DNA from: Brachybacterium sacelli
GTDB taxonomy: Bacteria; Actinomycetota; Actinomycetes; Actinomycetales; Dermabacteraceae
Reading direction: 5' to 3'
NCBI RefSeq assembly: GCF_017876545.1
Contig: NZ_JAGIOD010000001.1
Coordinates: 744,001 to 808,000, forward strand
Length of the DNA stretch: 64,000 nt
Made by a program: the position numbers and the translations under genes. This document shows positions 26,772-35,447 of the stretch, piece by piece. Each line of letters starts with the position of its first letter. The stretch's first letter is position 1. The notes under the pieces were generated by a model. That model searched no databases. It had not been told where the DNA came from and was given only the letters and a program-made list of their open reading frames with translations.

Positions 26772-26810
26772 TTGACGCTCGCCATAATGGTGCCTACGAT
26801 CGCCATTATG
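26772..26810 (+). promoter_or_regulatory. Promoter with flanking palindromic operator, probably for the ROK repressor
   Basis: TTGACG (26772-26777), 17 bases, TACGAT (26795-26800) forms the promoter of the importer operon. An inverted repeat CATAATGG (26783-26790) / CCATTATG (26803-26810) has one arm in the spacer and the other just past the -10 box. AT-rich arms in a GC-rich genome and this placement fit a repressor site. Confidence 0.62.
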
Positions 26811-26884
26811 ATCCGGGTCACTCGACGCCCGGAGCCCAGAAGCTCTAGCCACCCGGACAGCGATCGCAAGGAAGGTGAGCTCCC

Positions 26885-28147
26885 ATGCGGCGACGCACGG
26901 CACTCCAGGGCGTGGCGGCGAGCTCACTGCTCGCCCTCGGGAGCAGCAGCTGCGCCCTGCAGAGCGTGCCGGCTGGCACAGATGGCAACGGCGTGACGAC
27001 TCTGCGGATGTGGCACTACTACCAAGGCCAGCAGAAGGCGTGGCTCGAGGACGAGGTCGCACGCTTCGAGAAGGCGAACCCGCGGACGCGGATCGCACTC
27101 ATCGACGTGGTGGGCGAGCAGCAAGCGCAGAAACTGTTGGCATCAGTCTCGATCGGCAACGGACCCGACCTGCTCATGAACAACATCGTGGTGGACTTTC
27201 CCGTCCTGCGCGCCGCAGGCGTCATGAAGGACATCACCGAGGAGTGGGAGACGTTTTCGGATAGTAGCCAGTTCCCCGAGGCCACGGCCTGGCGCAACGA
27301 CGGCCGCGTCTACAACCTGCTTCCCTACACGAATCTCATCGGCATGTACGCCCACACTGATGCCCTCGAGGATGCGGGAGTGGAGGCGGTGCCCAAAACG
27401 CTCTCCGCCCTCGAGAGCGCGATGCAGAAGGTGGCGGATAGGGGTACCTTCGATCCGCTCGCCATGGCCGGCTCACCGGACATGGAAGGGGCATGGCTGT
27501 TCGCTCCCCAGCTTCTCGGCCTCGGGATCGACTACTGCAACTTTCGCGGGCCCGCCGTAGAGGACGCCTTCCGTCGTCTTGCCCGATGGCGGGACGAGGG
27601 TTGGCTACCGCAGGCTACCGCCACCTGGTCGCAGACCGATGCTTGGCAGCAATTCATGACGGGGCGGTACGCCTTCGCCCTGAACGGCAACTGGAATCTG
27701 GGTAACGCTCGTGAATCGGGCTTCACGTTCGAGACCGCTCGGTATCCCGCGCCGGACGGGGGAACGAGCCAGGTGTACCCCGGAGGAGAGGGAATCGCCA
27801 TCGGCGCCCAGACGAAGTACCCCGACATCGCGTGGAGCTTCATCGAATCCGCCTTCCTCTCCGCGCGCGGAGCGCGCGCCGTCAACAAGATCGCCGGGTC
27901 CATCCCCGTGCGCGCCGATGTCGCCTCCTCCGAGCAGCTCGCAGGGGATGCCGACGTCGCACCCTTCGTCGAGGCCTCCCGACACCAAGCCCGGTGGCCG
28001 GACAACGAACGCACTGCCGACATGCAGCGAGCCCTCGGCGAAGCCGTGAGCGGCGTGGTCTCCGGCCAGCTATCAAGTGACGAGGGCGCACGCAGCGCGG
28101 TCGACGAGATCGCCGCCGCGCGGGCGGACGGGGGCGGCTCGTGCTGA
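26885..28147 (+). CDS. Sugar-binding lipoprotein of the ROK-controlled operon
   Basis: 420 residues from ATG 26885, preceded by AAGGAAGG. The signal peptide has MRRRTAL and ends near SSSC with Cys23, a slightly weak lipobox, so a surface lipoprotein is likely. The mature chain shows VTTLRMWHYYQGQQKAWLED, then NEW-type motifs such as ARFEKANPRTRI and VYNLLPYTNLIGMYAHTDAL, typical of family-1 sugar-binding proteins. It would capture an unknown carbohydrate for the two permeases that follow. The permease start overlaps its end by seven bases. Confidence 0.9.
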   Translation: MRRRTALQGVAASSLLALGSSSCALQSVPAGTDGNGVTTLRMWHYYQGQQKAWLEDEVARFEKANPRTRIALIDVVGEQQAQKLLASVSIGNGPDLLMNNIVVDFPVLRAAGVMKDITEEWETFSDSSQFPEATAWRNDGRVYNLLPYTNLIGMYAHTDALEDAGVEAVPKTLSALESAMQKVADRGTFDPLAMAGSPDMEGAWLFAPQLLGLGIDYCNFRGPAVEDAFRRLARWRDEGWLPQATATWSQTDAWQQFMTGRYAFALNGNWNLGNARESGFTFETARYPAPDGGTSQVYPGGEGIAIGAQTKYPDIAWSFIESAFLSARGARAVNKIAGSIPVRADVASSEQLAGDADVAPFVEASRHQARWPDNERTADMQRALGEAVSGVVSGQLSSDEGARSAVDEIAAARADGGGSC

Positions 28148-29070
28148 CGGACACGCCCCATCGCCACGGCGGCACCCGCCGAGCAGCCGGACGACGACTA
28201 TTGCCACTGCTCCGTTCCCAGCCGATCGGGTACCTCCTGCCCGCGGTGCTGATCCTGGCAGCGTTCGCCCTCTGGCCCCTCGTCGTCCTCGTGCAGATGT
28301 CTCTCAGCGAAGTCGGGCCGGCAGAGATCGTTGGGCACTGGTCCTTCGCCGGGCTCCGTAACTTCGTCGACGTCCTCGGGGACACCGAGACCTGGAAGGC
28401 GATGCTTCGCACGATAGCGCTGTGCGCGATCCTCGTGGTATCCAACCTGGTGCTCGGATTCATCGCAGCCACCGTGCTCTCGACGGCCGGGCGCACGGCG
28501 ACCGTCGTCCTCGGCATCCTCGTCTTCGTATGGGCGTTGCCACCGCTCGTCAGCGGCAGCGTATGGCGCTTCCTCCTCGATGACACCGGCACGATCAACG
28601 CCATACTCGGCCTGTTCGGACTTTCGCCCGTGAACTGGCTGAGTGACCCGGCCCTCGCACTGTGGAGCGTCTCAGCAGTGGTGGCTTGGGCGTCCCTCCC
28701 GTTCTCGATCCTGATCATGCGCGGCGGCCTCTTGGCAGTGAACCCAGAACTCATCGAAGCCGCAGCGATCGATGGGGCGGGCTTCTGGACGACGCGCTGG
28801 AGAATAGTCCTGCCCCTGTTGCGGCCCACGTTGTGGATCCTCGCCGTCATCACGGTGCTGTACGCATTCCGGTCCTTCGACTTCTTCTACGTGATGACCC
28901 AAGGGGGGCCCGGGACGTCGACGAACACGCTGCCGGTGCTCGCTTACTACACGGCGTTCACGAACTTCGACATGTCCACCGGAGCGACGATTGCGGTGGT
29001 CTCGATGATGGTCGTCCTCGTCTTCGCAGTCCCCTATGTTCGCACCGTGAAGAACGAGGAGACATCATGA
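28141..29070 (+). CDS. Carbohydrate ABC transporter permease (MalF type)
   Basis: 309 residues from GTG 28141. About six helices; the head is polar and Arg-rich. The EAA loop is IEAAAIDGAGFWTTRWRIVL near residue 205. It ends PYVRTVKNEETS and its TGA overlaps the next ATG. It is the pore subunit for the preceding binding protein. No ATPase gene lies in this operon, so a shared ATPase is expected to dock at the EAA loop. Confidence 0.9.
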   Translation: MLTDTPHRHGGTRRAAGRRLLPLLRSQPIGYLLPAVLILAAFALWPLVVLVQMSLSEVGPAEIVGHWSFAGLRNFVDVLGDTETWKAMLRTIALCAILVVSNLVLGFIAATVLSTAGRTATVVLGILVFVWALPPLVSGSVWRFLLDDTGTINAILGLFGLSPVNWLSDPALALWSVSAVVAWASLPFSILIMRGGLLAVNPELIEAAAIDGAGFWTTRWRIVLPLLRPTLWILAVITVLYAFRSFDFFYVMTQGGPGTSTNTLPVLAYYTAFTNFDMSTGATIAVVSMMVVLVFAVPYVRTVKNEETS

Positions 29071-29894
29071 TCTCTCGCCCGCTCAAGCGTGTGTTCACGG
29101 TCCTCGCGGCCGCTCTCGGCCTGGCCTACCTTCTCCCGCTCGTCTGGGTCATCCTGACAGCGTTCAAGACGAACAATGCCGTCCTCAAGAATCCGAACTC
29201 GATCTTCTTCCGGCCCACCCTCGAGACCTTTCAGGCGGTCATCGGCGATGGGTTCGGCGCGATCCTCACGTCGCTGCAGATCACCGTCGGCGTCACCGTG
29301 CTGGTGCTCGTCATCGGTGTCCCCGCGGCATATGCGCTCTCCCGCCATGCAGATCCGGTGTGGAACAGGGTGGCGACCATCGGCCTGGCCCTCCTCCTGA
29401 TACTTCAGATGGTGCCGCAGCCGATGACCGTCATCCCTCTGTTCAGCGTCCTCGCGAACTGGCATGTCATAGGGACGCTATCAGGCCTGATCCTTGCCGA
29501 TCTCGCTCTCTTGTTGCCCTACGCGATCATCGTCTTGCGGCCCTTCGTCCTCGCGATTCCGAACGTCCTGTACGAGGCGGCGCGCATCGACGGGGCGAGC
29601 TCGGTGCAGACGTTCTTCCGGTTGACGATCCCGATGTTGACCAACGGAATATTCACTGTGGGCGCCATCATCTTCATCACAGCCTGGGGAGAGTTCGTGT
29701 ATGCGATCAACTTCCTGCCTGAAGGCACTGTGCTTCCGGTCAGTGGGCTGCTCGCTCAGCAGAACTCCCAATACTCCGCGAACTGGAACTCGTTGATGGC
29801 GCTCGCGGTCCTCACCGCGCTGCCGCTTCTCGTCGTCTTCCTCTTCACGCAGCGGCGACTGATCAACGGGCTCTCCCTGGGCGCCGTGAAATGA
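29067..29894 (+). CDS. Carbohydrate ABC transporter permease (MalG type)
   Basis: 275 residues from ATG 29067 (ATGA overlap). Six helices. LVWVILTAFKTNNAVLKNPN is the usual MalG opening and the EAA loop is YEAARIDGASSVQTFFRLTI at about residue 170. It ends RRLINGLSLGAVK as MalG permeases do. Seven bases separate it from the Tm-1-like gene, so transport and the downstream enzymes are one transcription unit. Confidence 0.9.
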   Translation: MISRPLKRVFTVLAAALGLAYLLPLVWVILTAFKTNNAVLKNPNSIFFRPTLETFQAVIGDGFGAILTSLQITVGVTVLVLVIGVPAAYALSRHADPVWNRVATIGLALLLILQMVPQPMTVIPLFSVLANWHVIGTLSGLILADLALLLPYAIIVLRPFVLAIPNVLYEAARIDGASSVQTFFRLTIPMLTNGIFTVGAIIFITAWGEFVYAINFLPEGTVLPVSGLLAQQNSQYSANWNSLMALAVLTALPLLVVFLFTQRRLINGLSLGAVK

Positions 29895-29901
29895 GGATGA
29901 C

Positions 29902-31122
29902 ATGACACCTGCTCCCACAGTGGCCCTCGTGGGGTCACTCGACACCAAGCCCGCCGAGTACGGCGCGATGTGCGCGCGGCTCGAGGCCACGGGAGTCCGT
30001 TCCCTCCTGATCGACGTCGGTGTGCTCGGAGAACCAGGGATCGCACCGGACGTCCCGCGGGATGCCGTTGCGCGCTCCGCAGGTGCGACCATCGCGGAAC
30101 TCGTCTCCTCCCACGATCGCAATGCGGCGATCCAGACGATGGCCGACGGGGCCAGCCGACTCATCGCGGAGCTCGTCCGGACGAAGCGCGTCTCGGGCGT
30201 GCTGATGGTCGGCGGCTCCAACGCCGGGTATGTGATGGCGAGGATCACGGAGAACCTTCCCGTCGGGGTCCCGAAAATGCTGGTCAGCACCATCGCGGCG
30301 GGGGACACGCGCCCGTACGTCGTCGCGCGGGATCTGACGATGATGTACCCCGTGGTCGACATCGAGGGGCTCAACACGGTCTCGAGCGGGATGCTCGCAC
30401 GAGCCGTCGACGCGATGGCGGGCATGGTCCGAGGAACACCCGTGGCCGCGGGCCAGACCCACAGGCGCCGCGTCGCGCTCAGCATGTTCGGGATCACCAC
30501 CCGGTGCGTGGCCGCCGTCCGGGCGCAGGTCGAAGCCGAGGGCTGGGAAGCTCTGGTCTTCCACGCGACAGGTGTTGGCGGTGCCGGTATGGAGGCGATG
30601 ATCGACGACGGAGTGATCGGCGCGACCATCGATGTGACCACCACAGAGCTCGCGGACGACCTCGTCGGCGGCGTCTGCTCCGCGGGCGCGGACCGTCTGA
30701 CCGCGGCCGGTCGGCGCGGGATCGCGCAGGTGATGAGCTCGGGCGCGCTCGACGTCGTGAACTTCGGCCCGATGGACACGATCCCGGAGCGTCTGGCCGA
30801 CCGGCAGATGATGGCGCACAACCCGAACGTCACGCTCGTACGCACCAGCCCCGACGAGAACGCGGAGCTCGGTCGGAGAATGGCCGCCCGGGTCAATTCC
30901 TCGCTCGGCGCGGTCTCGATAGAGATCCCAGCCCGCGGGTTCTCCCAGATCTCCGAGCCGGGCGGCCCCTTCCACGATCCCGCAGCGGACGCCGCTTTCA
31001 TCGACACCTTGCGTGCCGAGCTGCGCGAGCCGGCGCACCTGCATGTCCACGACCTCGCTATCGAGGACTCCCGCTTCGCGGAGCTTCTCGCCACCTCCTT
31101 CGCAGACATCACCTCACAGTGA
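29902..31122 (+). CDS. Tm-1-like ATP-binding-domain protein (UPF0261)
   Basis: 406 residues. The start has VALVGSLDTKPAEYGAMC and the middle has RVSGVLMVGGSNAGYVMARI and ALSMFGITTRCV, characteristic of UPF0261/Tm-1-like proteins, with two Rossmann-like halves and a glycine-rich nucleotide site. In tomato, the homologous half of Tm-1 binds ATP and blocks tobamovirus replication; the bacterial role is unknown. It sits between sugar-permease genes and the TIM-barrel gene that corresponds to the other half of Tm-1. I infer a metabolic, ATP-dependent step on the imported compound. Confidence 0.85.
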   Translation: MTPAPTVALVGSLDTKPAEYGAMCARLEATGVRSLLIDVGVLGEPGIAPDVPRDAVARSAGATIAELVSSHDRNAAIQTMADGASRLIAELVRTKRVSGVLMVGGSNAGYVMARITENLPVGVPKMLVSTIAAGDTRPYVVARDLTMMYPVVDIEGLNTVSSGMLARAVDAMAGMVRGTPVAAGQTHRRRVALSMFGITTRCVAAVRAQVEAEGWEALVFHATGVGGAGMEAMIDDGVIGATIDVTTTELADDLVGGVCSAGADRLTAAGRRGIAQVMSSGALDVVNFGPMDTIPERLADRQMMAHNPNVTLVRTSPDENAELGRRMAARVNSSLGAVSIEIPARGFSQISEPGGPFHDPAADAAFIDTLRAELREPAHLHVHDLAIEDSRFAELLATSFADITSQ

Positions 31123-31135
31123 AAGGCAGTCATCC

Positions 31136-31999
31136 GTGAATACTCGGACAGACATCATCGATCAGTTGCGCGCGAAAGTGTCGTCAGGTCGCCCCATCAT
31201 CGGAGGCGGTGCAGGAATCGGTCTCAGCGCCAAGTGTTCGGAGGCCGCGGGACTGGATTTCATCGTCGTCTACAACTCGGGGAAGTTCCGCATGGCGGGG
31301 CGGAGCTCGATGGCGGGCCTCATGCCCTACGGGGACGCGAACCAGATCGTGATGGACATGGGAGCCGAGATCCTGCCCGTGGTCGAGACGATCCCCGTAG
31401 TCGCAGGAGTCTGCGGCACGGACCCCTTCAGATCCATGCCTCGCTTCCTCCGCGAGATCAAGGACGCGGGATTCGCCGGCGTGCAGAACTATCCGACGGT
31501 CTGCCTGTTCGAGGGAGCGATCCGCGCGAACCTGGAGGAGACAGGACTGGGCTTTCCCAAGGAGGCCTCGATGATCGCGGCGGCTCGAGAGCTGGACCTC
31601 TTCACCGCGACCTACGTCTCCGACCCCCACGAGGCCCGCACGATGGCGCAGGCGGGTGCGGACGTCCTCGTGGCACACATGGGTCTGACGACAGCGGGGA
31701 TGATCGGGGCCCAGACGGCTCGGAGCATGGCCGACTGCAAGGCAGCGATCGCCGACATCGCCCGAGCGGCCCGGCTCGAGCGCCCGGACGCGCTCGTGAT
31801 CTGCCATGGCGGCCCGATCCACGGGCCCGACGAGGCCGAGGAGATCCTGCACGATGTTCCCGGCATCGACGGCTTCCTCGGCGCCTCGAGCATGGAACGC
31901 CTCCCCACGGAGCGCTCGATGGTCGAGCACATGCGCCGGTTCACCCACATTCCGCTCCCGGACGGTCCGGAGAGCACCGATCCCGGGACCAGGAGCTGA
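31136..31999 (+). CDS. PEP-hydrolase-like TIM-barrel protein (second half of Tm-1 architecture)
   Basis: 287 residues from GTG 31136. The N-terminus PIIGGGAGIGLSAKCSEAAG and following LDFIVVYNSGKFRMAGRSSM, PVVETIPVVAGVCGTDP and AGFAGVQNYPTVCLFEGAIR are the phosphoenolpyruvate-hydrolase-like TIM-barrel family. VLVAHMGLTTAGMIGA and ALVICHGGPIHGPDEAEEIL line the C-terminal end of the barrel, likely the active site. It follows the Tm-1-like gene by 13 bases. The two genes together equal the two-domain eukaryotic Tm-1. The reaction is not established. Confidence 0.83.
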   Translation: MNTRTDIIDQLRAKVSSGRPIIGGGAGIGLSAKCSEAAGLDFIVVYNSGKFRMAGRSSMAGLMPYGDANQIVMDMGAEILPVVETIPVVAGVCGTDPFRSMPRFLREIKDAGFAGVQNYPTVCLFEGAIRANLEETGLGFPKEASMIAAARELDLFTATYVSDPHEARTMAQAGADVLVAHMGLTTAGMIGAQTARSMADCKAAIADIARAARLERPDALVICHGGPIHGPDEAEEILHDVPGIDGFLGASSMERLPTERSMVEHMRRFTHIPLPDGPESTDPGTRS

Positions 32000-32003
32000 C
32001 CCC

Positions 32004-32318
32004 ATGTACAGAATGACCATTCTCTACCCGATGCCCCCGGATCCCACGGCCTTCAGACAGCATTACCTGGAGCACCACGTCCCCCTGGCGAAGAAGATGA
32101 AGGAACTTCGCCGGTGGAGACTGCACTGGCTCGACGACGAGCCCGGCGATCCCTCGCCGTGGATCCTGGTCGCGGATCTGTGCACCGAGGACGAGGCCGC
32201 GATGAACAGGATGCTCTCCTCGCCCGAGGGCGCGGCCGCCCGCGCGGATGTCGCGTCGTTCGCGACGCAGCCCGTCCAGTTCCTCCGTGGAGAAGAGCAG
32301 GAGGTCGATCCCTCATGA
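32004..32318 (+). CDS. EthD-family small protein
   Basis: 104 residues from ATG 32004, with AGGAG upstream. MYRMTILYPMPPDPTAFRQH followed by YLEHHVPLAKKM is the start of the EthD ferredoxin-like fold; the His pair in LEHHVPLA is conserved. EthD proteins are small dimeric barrel proteins often placed beside catabolic oxidoreductases. It is coupled to the next gene by an ATGA overlap and probably acts on the same metabolite, for example as a lactone or keto-sugar handling accessory. Confidence 0.78.
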   Translation: MYRMTILYPMPPDPTAFRQHYLEHHVPLAKKMKELRRWRLHWLDDEPGDPSPWILVADLCTEDEAAMNRMLSSPEGAAARADVASFATQPVQFLRGEEQEVDPS

Positions 32319-33466
32319 CCACACCTCCCGACAACGGGCTGTGCATCGCGGTGCTCGGACTCGGCTTCGGCCAGAAGTTCGTGCCGATCTACCTCAGCCA
32401 CCCGGCGGTGTCCCGCGTCGTCCTCGTGGAGCCGGACGACGCGCGACGCGCCGAGGTCGCCGCCAGGTACGGCGTGACGCAGGGGTACCGCGGCATCGAT
32501 GAGGCACTCCTGGACGACCAGATCGACGCCGTCCACATCCTCGCTCCGGTGCCGTTCCACGCCGAGTACGCCATCCGGGTCCTGGAGGCTGGCAAGCACT
32601 GCGCCTGCGCGGTGCCCGCCGCGACCACGCGGGAGGATCTGGAGCGCCTGATCGAGACCGAACGGCGCACCGGCATGCGCTACATGATGATGGAGACATC
32701 GGTCTACGGGCGCGAGTTCCGCTGGGCAGACGCTCTGTACCGCGAGGGAGCCCTCGGGGACGTGACCTTCTATCGCGGTGTGCACATCCAGAATCTCGAC
32801 GGCTTCCCGAGCTACTGGCAGGGCTTTCCCCCGATGCACTACCTCACGCACGCGCTCTCCCCGGCCCTCGCCCTGCTCGGCACCAGCGTGGAGAGCGTTA
32901 CCGCTCACGGGTCGGGTCACCTCGACGAGGCGACGCGCGCCGCCGGCGGCTTCGACAATCCCTTTCCGACGGAGGTCGGCGCCTTTCGCCTGAGGAACAG
33001 CGACGTCATCGCCGACGTGCAGATGTCCTTCTTCCGCACGGCACGCGAGTACCTCGAGGGGTTCTGGCTCTACGGCAGCCGCATGGGTCTCGAATGGCCC
33101 ACCGAACAGGAGGGACCGATGCTCGTGCACACGATGAGCGGCCCCGTCGAAGGCGGACGCGGAAATCGGACGGAGGTCAGCGAGGTCGAGCCCCCCGACA
33201 AGCTGGACCAACTCACCGAAGAGCTTCACACGTTCGTCCACGACACCGTGATCCAGCTTCCCGGCATGGCCGAACCAGTGAGTGTCGGCGCCGGGCACGG
33301 CGGATCCCACCCGTACCTGGTCGACGAGTTCGTCACTGCGATCACAGAGGGCCGACGTTCCCGGATCGACAGTGTGCGCGCCGCCGAGTGGACCCTCCCG
33401 GGCATGTGCGCGCACGAGTCAGCGATGAGTGATGGAGCGCGCATCGACGTGCCGCGTCTCTGCTGA
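32315..33466 (+). CDS. Gfo/Idh/MocA-family oxidoreductase, last gene of the operon
   Basis: 383 residues from ATG 32315, overlapping the EthD stop. Rossmann motif IAVLGLGFGQKFVPIYL at residue 11, then VLEAGKHCACAVPAAT where the usual EKP reads AVP, so the typical catalytic Lys is absent. The C-terminal domain is complete, including GFWLYGSRMGLEW. It probably uses NAD(P). The altered EKP motif suggests a changed chemistry, or a role closer to a dehydratase or isomerase. It closes the operon. Confidence 0.83.
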   Translation: MTTPPDNGLCIAVLGLGFGQKFVPIYLSHPAVSRVVLVEPDDARRAEVAARYGVTQGYRGIDEALLDDQIDAVHILAPVPFHAEYAIRVLEAGKHCACAVPAATTREDLERLIETERRTGMRYMMMETSVYGREFRWADALYREGALGDVTFYRGVHIQNLDGFPSYWQGFPPMHYLTHALSPALALLGTSVESVTAHGSGHLDEATRAAGGFDNPFPTEVGAFRLRNSDVIADVQMSFFRTAREYLEGFWLYGSRMGLEWPTEQEGPMLVHTMSGPVEGGRGNRTEVSEVEPPDKLDQLTEELHTFVHDTVIQLPGMAEPVSVGAGHGGSHPYLVDEFVTAITEGRRSRIDSVRAAEWTLPGMCAHESAMSDGARIDVPRLC

Positions 33467-33685
33467 GGACCAACCGACGACAAGGATGAGCAACCAGGCT
33501 TCTTCGGTGTCCTCGGTGTCGTCATGGGGCCAGTGTTCGGAATGCTCGTCGCCGACATGGTGGACGAGGAGCCGATCCCGGCGCCGCAGGCCCCCTGGCC
33601 GCCGCCTGATCCTGGACGTACGCTTTCCCGCGGCGGGCCCCGGTCGCCCTCCCGCGACACCGCCGACCACGAGGAGTGATCAGAG

Positions 33686-34648
33686 ATGCAGTACTCCCAG
33701 CTCGGACGCACCGGAGCGACCGTCTCCCGGCTCGTCCTCGGCACCATGAACTTCGGCCCCCACACCGCGGAGGAGGACGCCTTCGCGATCATGGACCGCG
33801 CACTCGAACAGGGCGTCACCTTCTTCGACACCGCGAACGTGTACGGCGGGAAGGAGCACCGGGGCTGGACCGAGGAGATCGTGGGCCGCTGGCTCTCGCG
33901 GTCCGGCCGACGGGACGAGATCGTGCTGGCCACCAAGGTGTTCGGTGAGATGGGGCCAGGCGCCAACGATCGCGGGCTGTCGGCCCTGAACATCCGTCGC
34001 GCCGTGGACGAGTCCCTGCGCCGCCTGCAGACCGATCACATCGACCTCTACCAGATGCACCACGTGGACCGCTCCGCCCCCTGGGAGGAGATCTGGCAGG
34101 CCATGGAGCTGCTGGTCGCGCAGGGGAAGATCAGTTACGTGGGCTCCTCGAACTTCGCCGGCTGGCACCTCGCCCAGGCGAACGAATCCGCCCGCGCCCG
34201 CCACTCGCTGGGACTCGTCTCCGAGCAGTCGCTGTACAACTTGTTCTCCCGGGACGTCGAGCTGGAGGTGCTCCCCGCCGCCGAGCACTACGGGATGGGC
34301 GTCATCGCCTGGTCGCCTCTTTCGGGCGGCAAGCTCGGTGGCCGCTCCGAGAAGGGCGTGCGCCGCGGCACCGCCGATCGTCGCCACGATCCCGCGGACC
34401 TCACGGAGCAGCTGGACCGCTGGGAGACCTTCTGCAATGAGCGGGACCTCGCCCCCGGTCAGGCCGCCCTCGCGTGGTTGCTGCATCGCCCCGGTGTGCT
34501 GGGACCGATCATCGGTCCGCGCACGATGGATCAGCTCGACTCCGCGATCGCCGCCGTCGACATCTCACTGTCGGACGAGGACCTCGCCGTGCTCGACGAG
34601 ATCTTCCCGGGCCCGGGCGGCCCGGCTCCGGAGGCGTACGCCTGGTGA
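33686..34648 (+). CDS. Aldo/keto reductase
   Basis: 320 residues. The catalytic tetrad is clear: Asp48 in FFDTANVYGG, Tyr53, Lys84 in VLATKVFG and His125 or His126 in LYQMHHVD. The NADP-binding end has GIGP-like GPIIGPRTMDQLDSAIAAVD. It is a cytoplasmic NADPH-dependent carbonyl reductase of the (beta/alpha)8 type, sugar or potassium-channel beta-subunit branch. GAGGAG lies eight bases before the ATG. It is separated from the ROK operon by about 220 bases in which I see no gene, and faces the DJ-1-like gene. Confidence 0.9.
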   Translation: MQYSQLGRTGATVSRLVLGTMNFGPHTAEEDAFAIMDRALEQGVTFFDTANVYGGKEHRGWTEEIVGRWLSRSGRRDEIVLATKVFGEMGPGANDRGLSALNIRRAVDESLRRLQTDHIDLYQMHHVDRSAPWEEIWQAMELLVAQGKISYVGSSNFAGWHLAQANESARARHSLGLVSEQSLYNLFSRDVELEVLPAAEHYGMGVIAWSPLSGGKLGGRSEKGVRRGTADRRHDPADLTEQLDRWETFCNERDLAPGQAALAWLLHRPGVLGPIIGPRTMDQLDSAIAAVDISLSDEDLAVLDEIFPGPGGPAPEAYAW

Positions 34649-34680
34649 CCACGTGCTCGGTCACGGGGCCGGCCGCGTCC

Positions 34681-34704
34681 GGCGCTGAGGTCCGGTTCAG
34701 CGCC
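34681..34704. terminator. Hairpin between convergent AKR and DJ-1-like genes
   Basis: GGCGCTGA (34681-34688) and TCAGCGCC (34697-34704) pair across an eight-base loop. A weaker hairpin, GTGACC/GGTCAC (34645-34664), overlaps the AKR stop. Their position between converging genes suits a bidirectional terminator. Confidence 0.5.
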
Positions 34705-34739
34705 CGGGACTGCTGACGCGAGGCAGGTGCATTCCCGGG

Positions 34740-35438
34740 TCAGTATCTGTCCGGCGCCCCCGGCAGCCGCGCCGCGGCGCGCTCGACGATCGGCCCGCGA
34801 CCCCGTCGGACCTTCTCGAGCGTGCGCGCGACCTGGTCCGGGTCGGCGCCGGGACTCTCCGGGGTCCCGGCGTCGAACGGCGGATGCGGGTCGTACTCGA
34901 TCCCCAGCTGGATGCGTCGGGCGGTGTCCGCCCCGTACCACTGCGCGGCCACGGTCAGCGCCAGATCGATGCCGCTGGTGACGCCGCCGCCGGTCAGGAG
35001 GTGGCCGTCCCGGACCACGCGCTCCTGGACCGGGATCGCCCCCAGGATCTCGAGCAGCGGGAGGGAGGCCCAGTGCGTTGTGGCGCGCTTGCCGCGCAGC
35101 AGGCCGGCCGCCCCGAGGACGAAGGAGCCCGTGCAGACGCTGGTGACGAGGCGGGCACCGGCTGCCTGCCGGCGCAGGGCGTCCAGCGCCGCCGCGTCGT
35201 CCATCAGCGCGAACGCGCCCTGTCCCCCGGGGACCAGGAGGATGTCTGCCTGGGGCGCGTCCTCGAAGGTGGTGGTGGGAAGGATCGAGAATCCCGAATC
35301 CGTGCCGACAGGGGCGACCTCGTGCCAGGCCAGCGAGATCCGAGCTCCCGGCAGTCGAGAGAGGACCTGGATCGGGCCCGTGAGATCCAACTGCGTGACG
35401 TCCGGGAAAAGCGGCGCGACGACCTGTACCTCGCTCAT
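34740..35438 (-). CDS. DJ-1/PfpI-family protein (isonitrile-hydratase-like)
   Basis: 232 residues. The nucleophile elbow is RLVTSVCTGSFVLGAAGLLR with the Cys in VCTGS, and the acidic residue lies early, in PDVTQLDLTGPIQVL, as in the isonitrile-hydratase/AraC-N-terminal branch of the DJ-1 superfamily. DGHLLTGGGVTSGIDLALTV is also typical. An IS481 element lies 13 bases upstream of its start, which has removed any native promoter nearby; expression may now depend on the element. Cytoplasmic; substrate unknown. Confidence 0.82.
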   Translation of the reverse strand: MSEVQVVAPLFPDVTQLDLTGPIQVLSRLPGARISLAWHEVAPVGTDSGFSILPTTTFEDAPQADILLVPGGQGAFALMDDAAALDALRRQAAGARLVTSVCTGSFVLGAAGLLRGKRATTHWASLPLLEILGAIPVQERVVRDGHLLTGGGVTSGIDLALTVAAQWYGADTARRIQLGIEYDPHPPFDAGTPESPGADPDQVARTLEKVRRGRGPIVERAAARLPGAPDRY

Positions 35439-35447
35439 GGAGCGACT

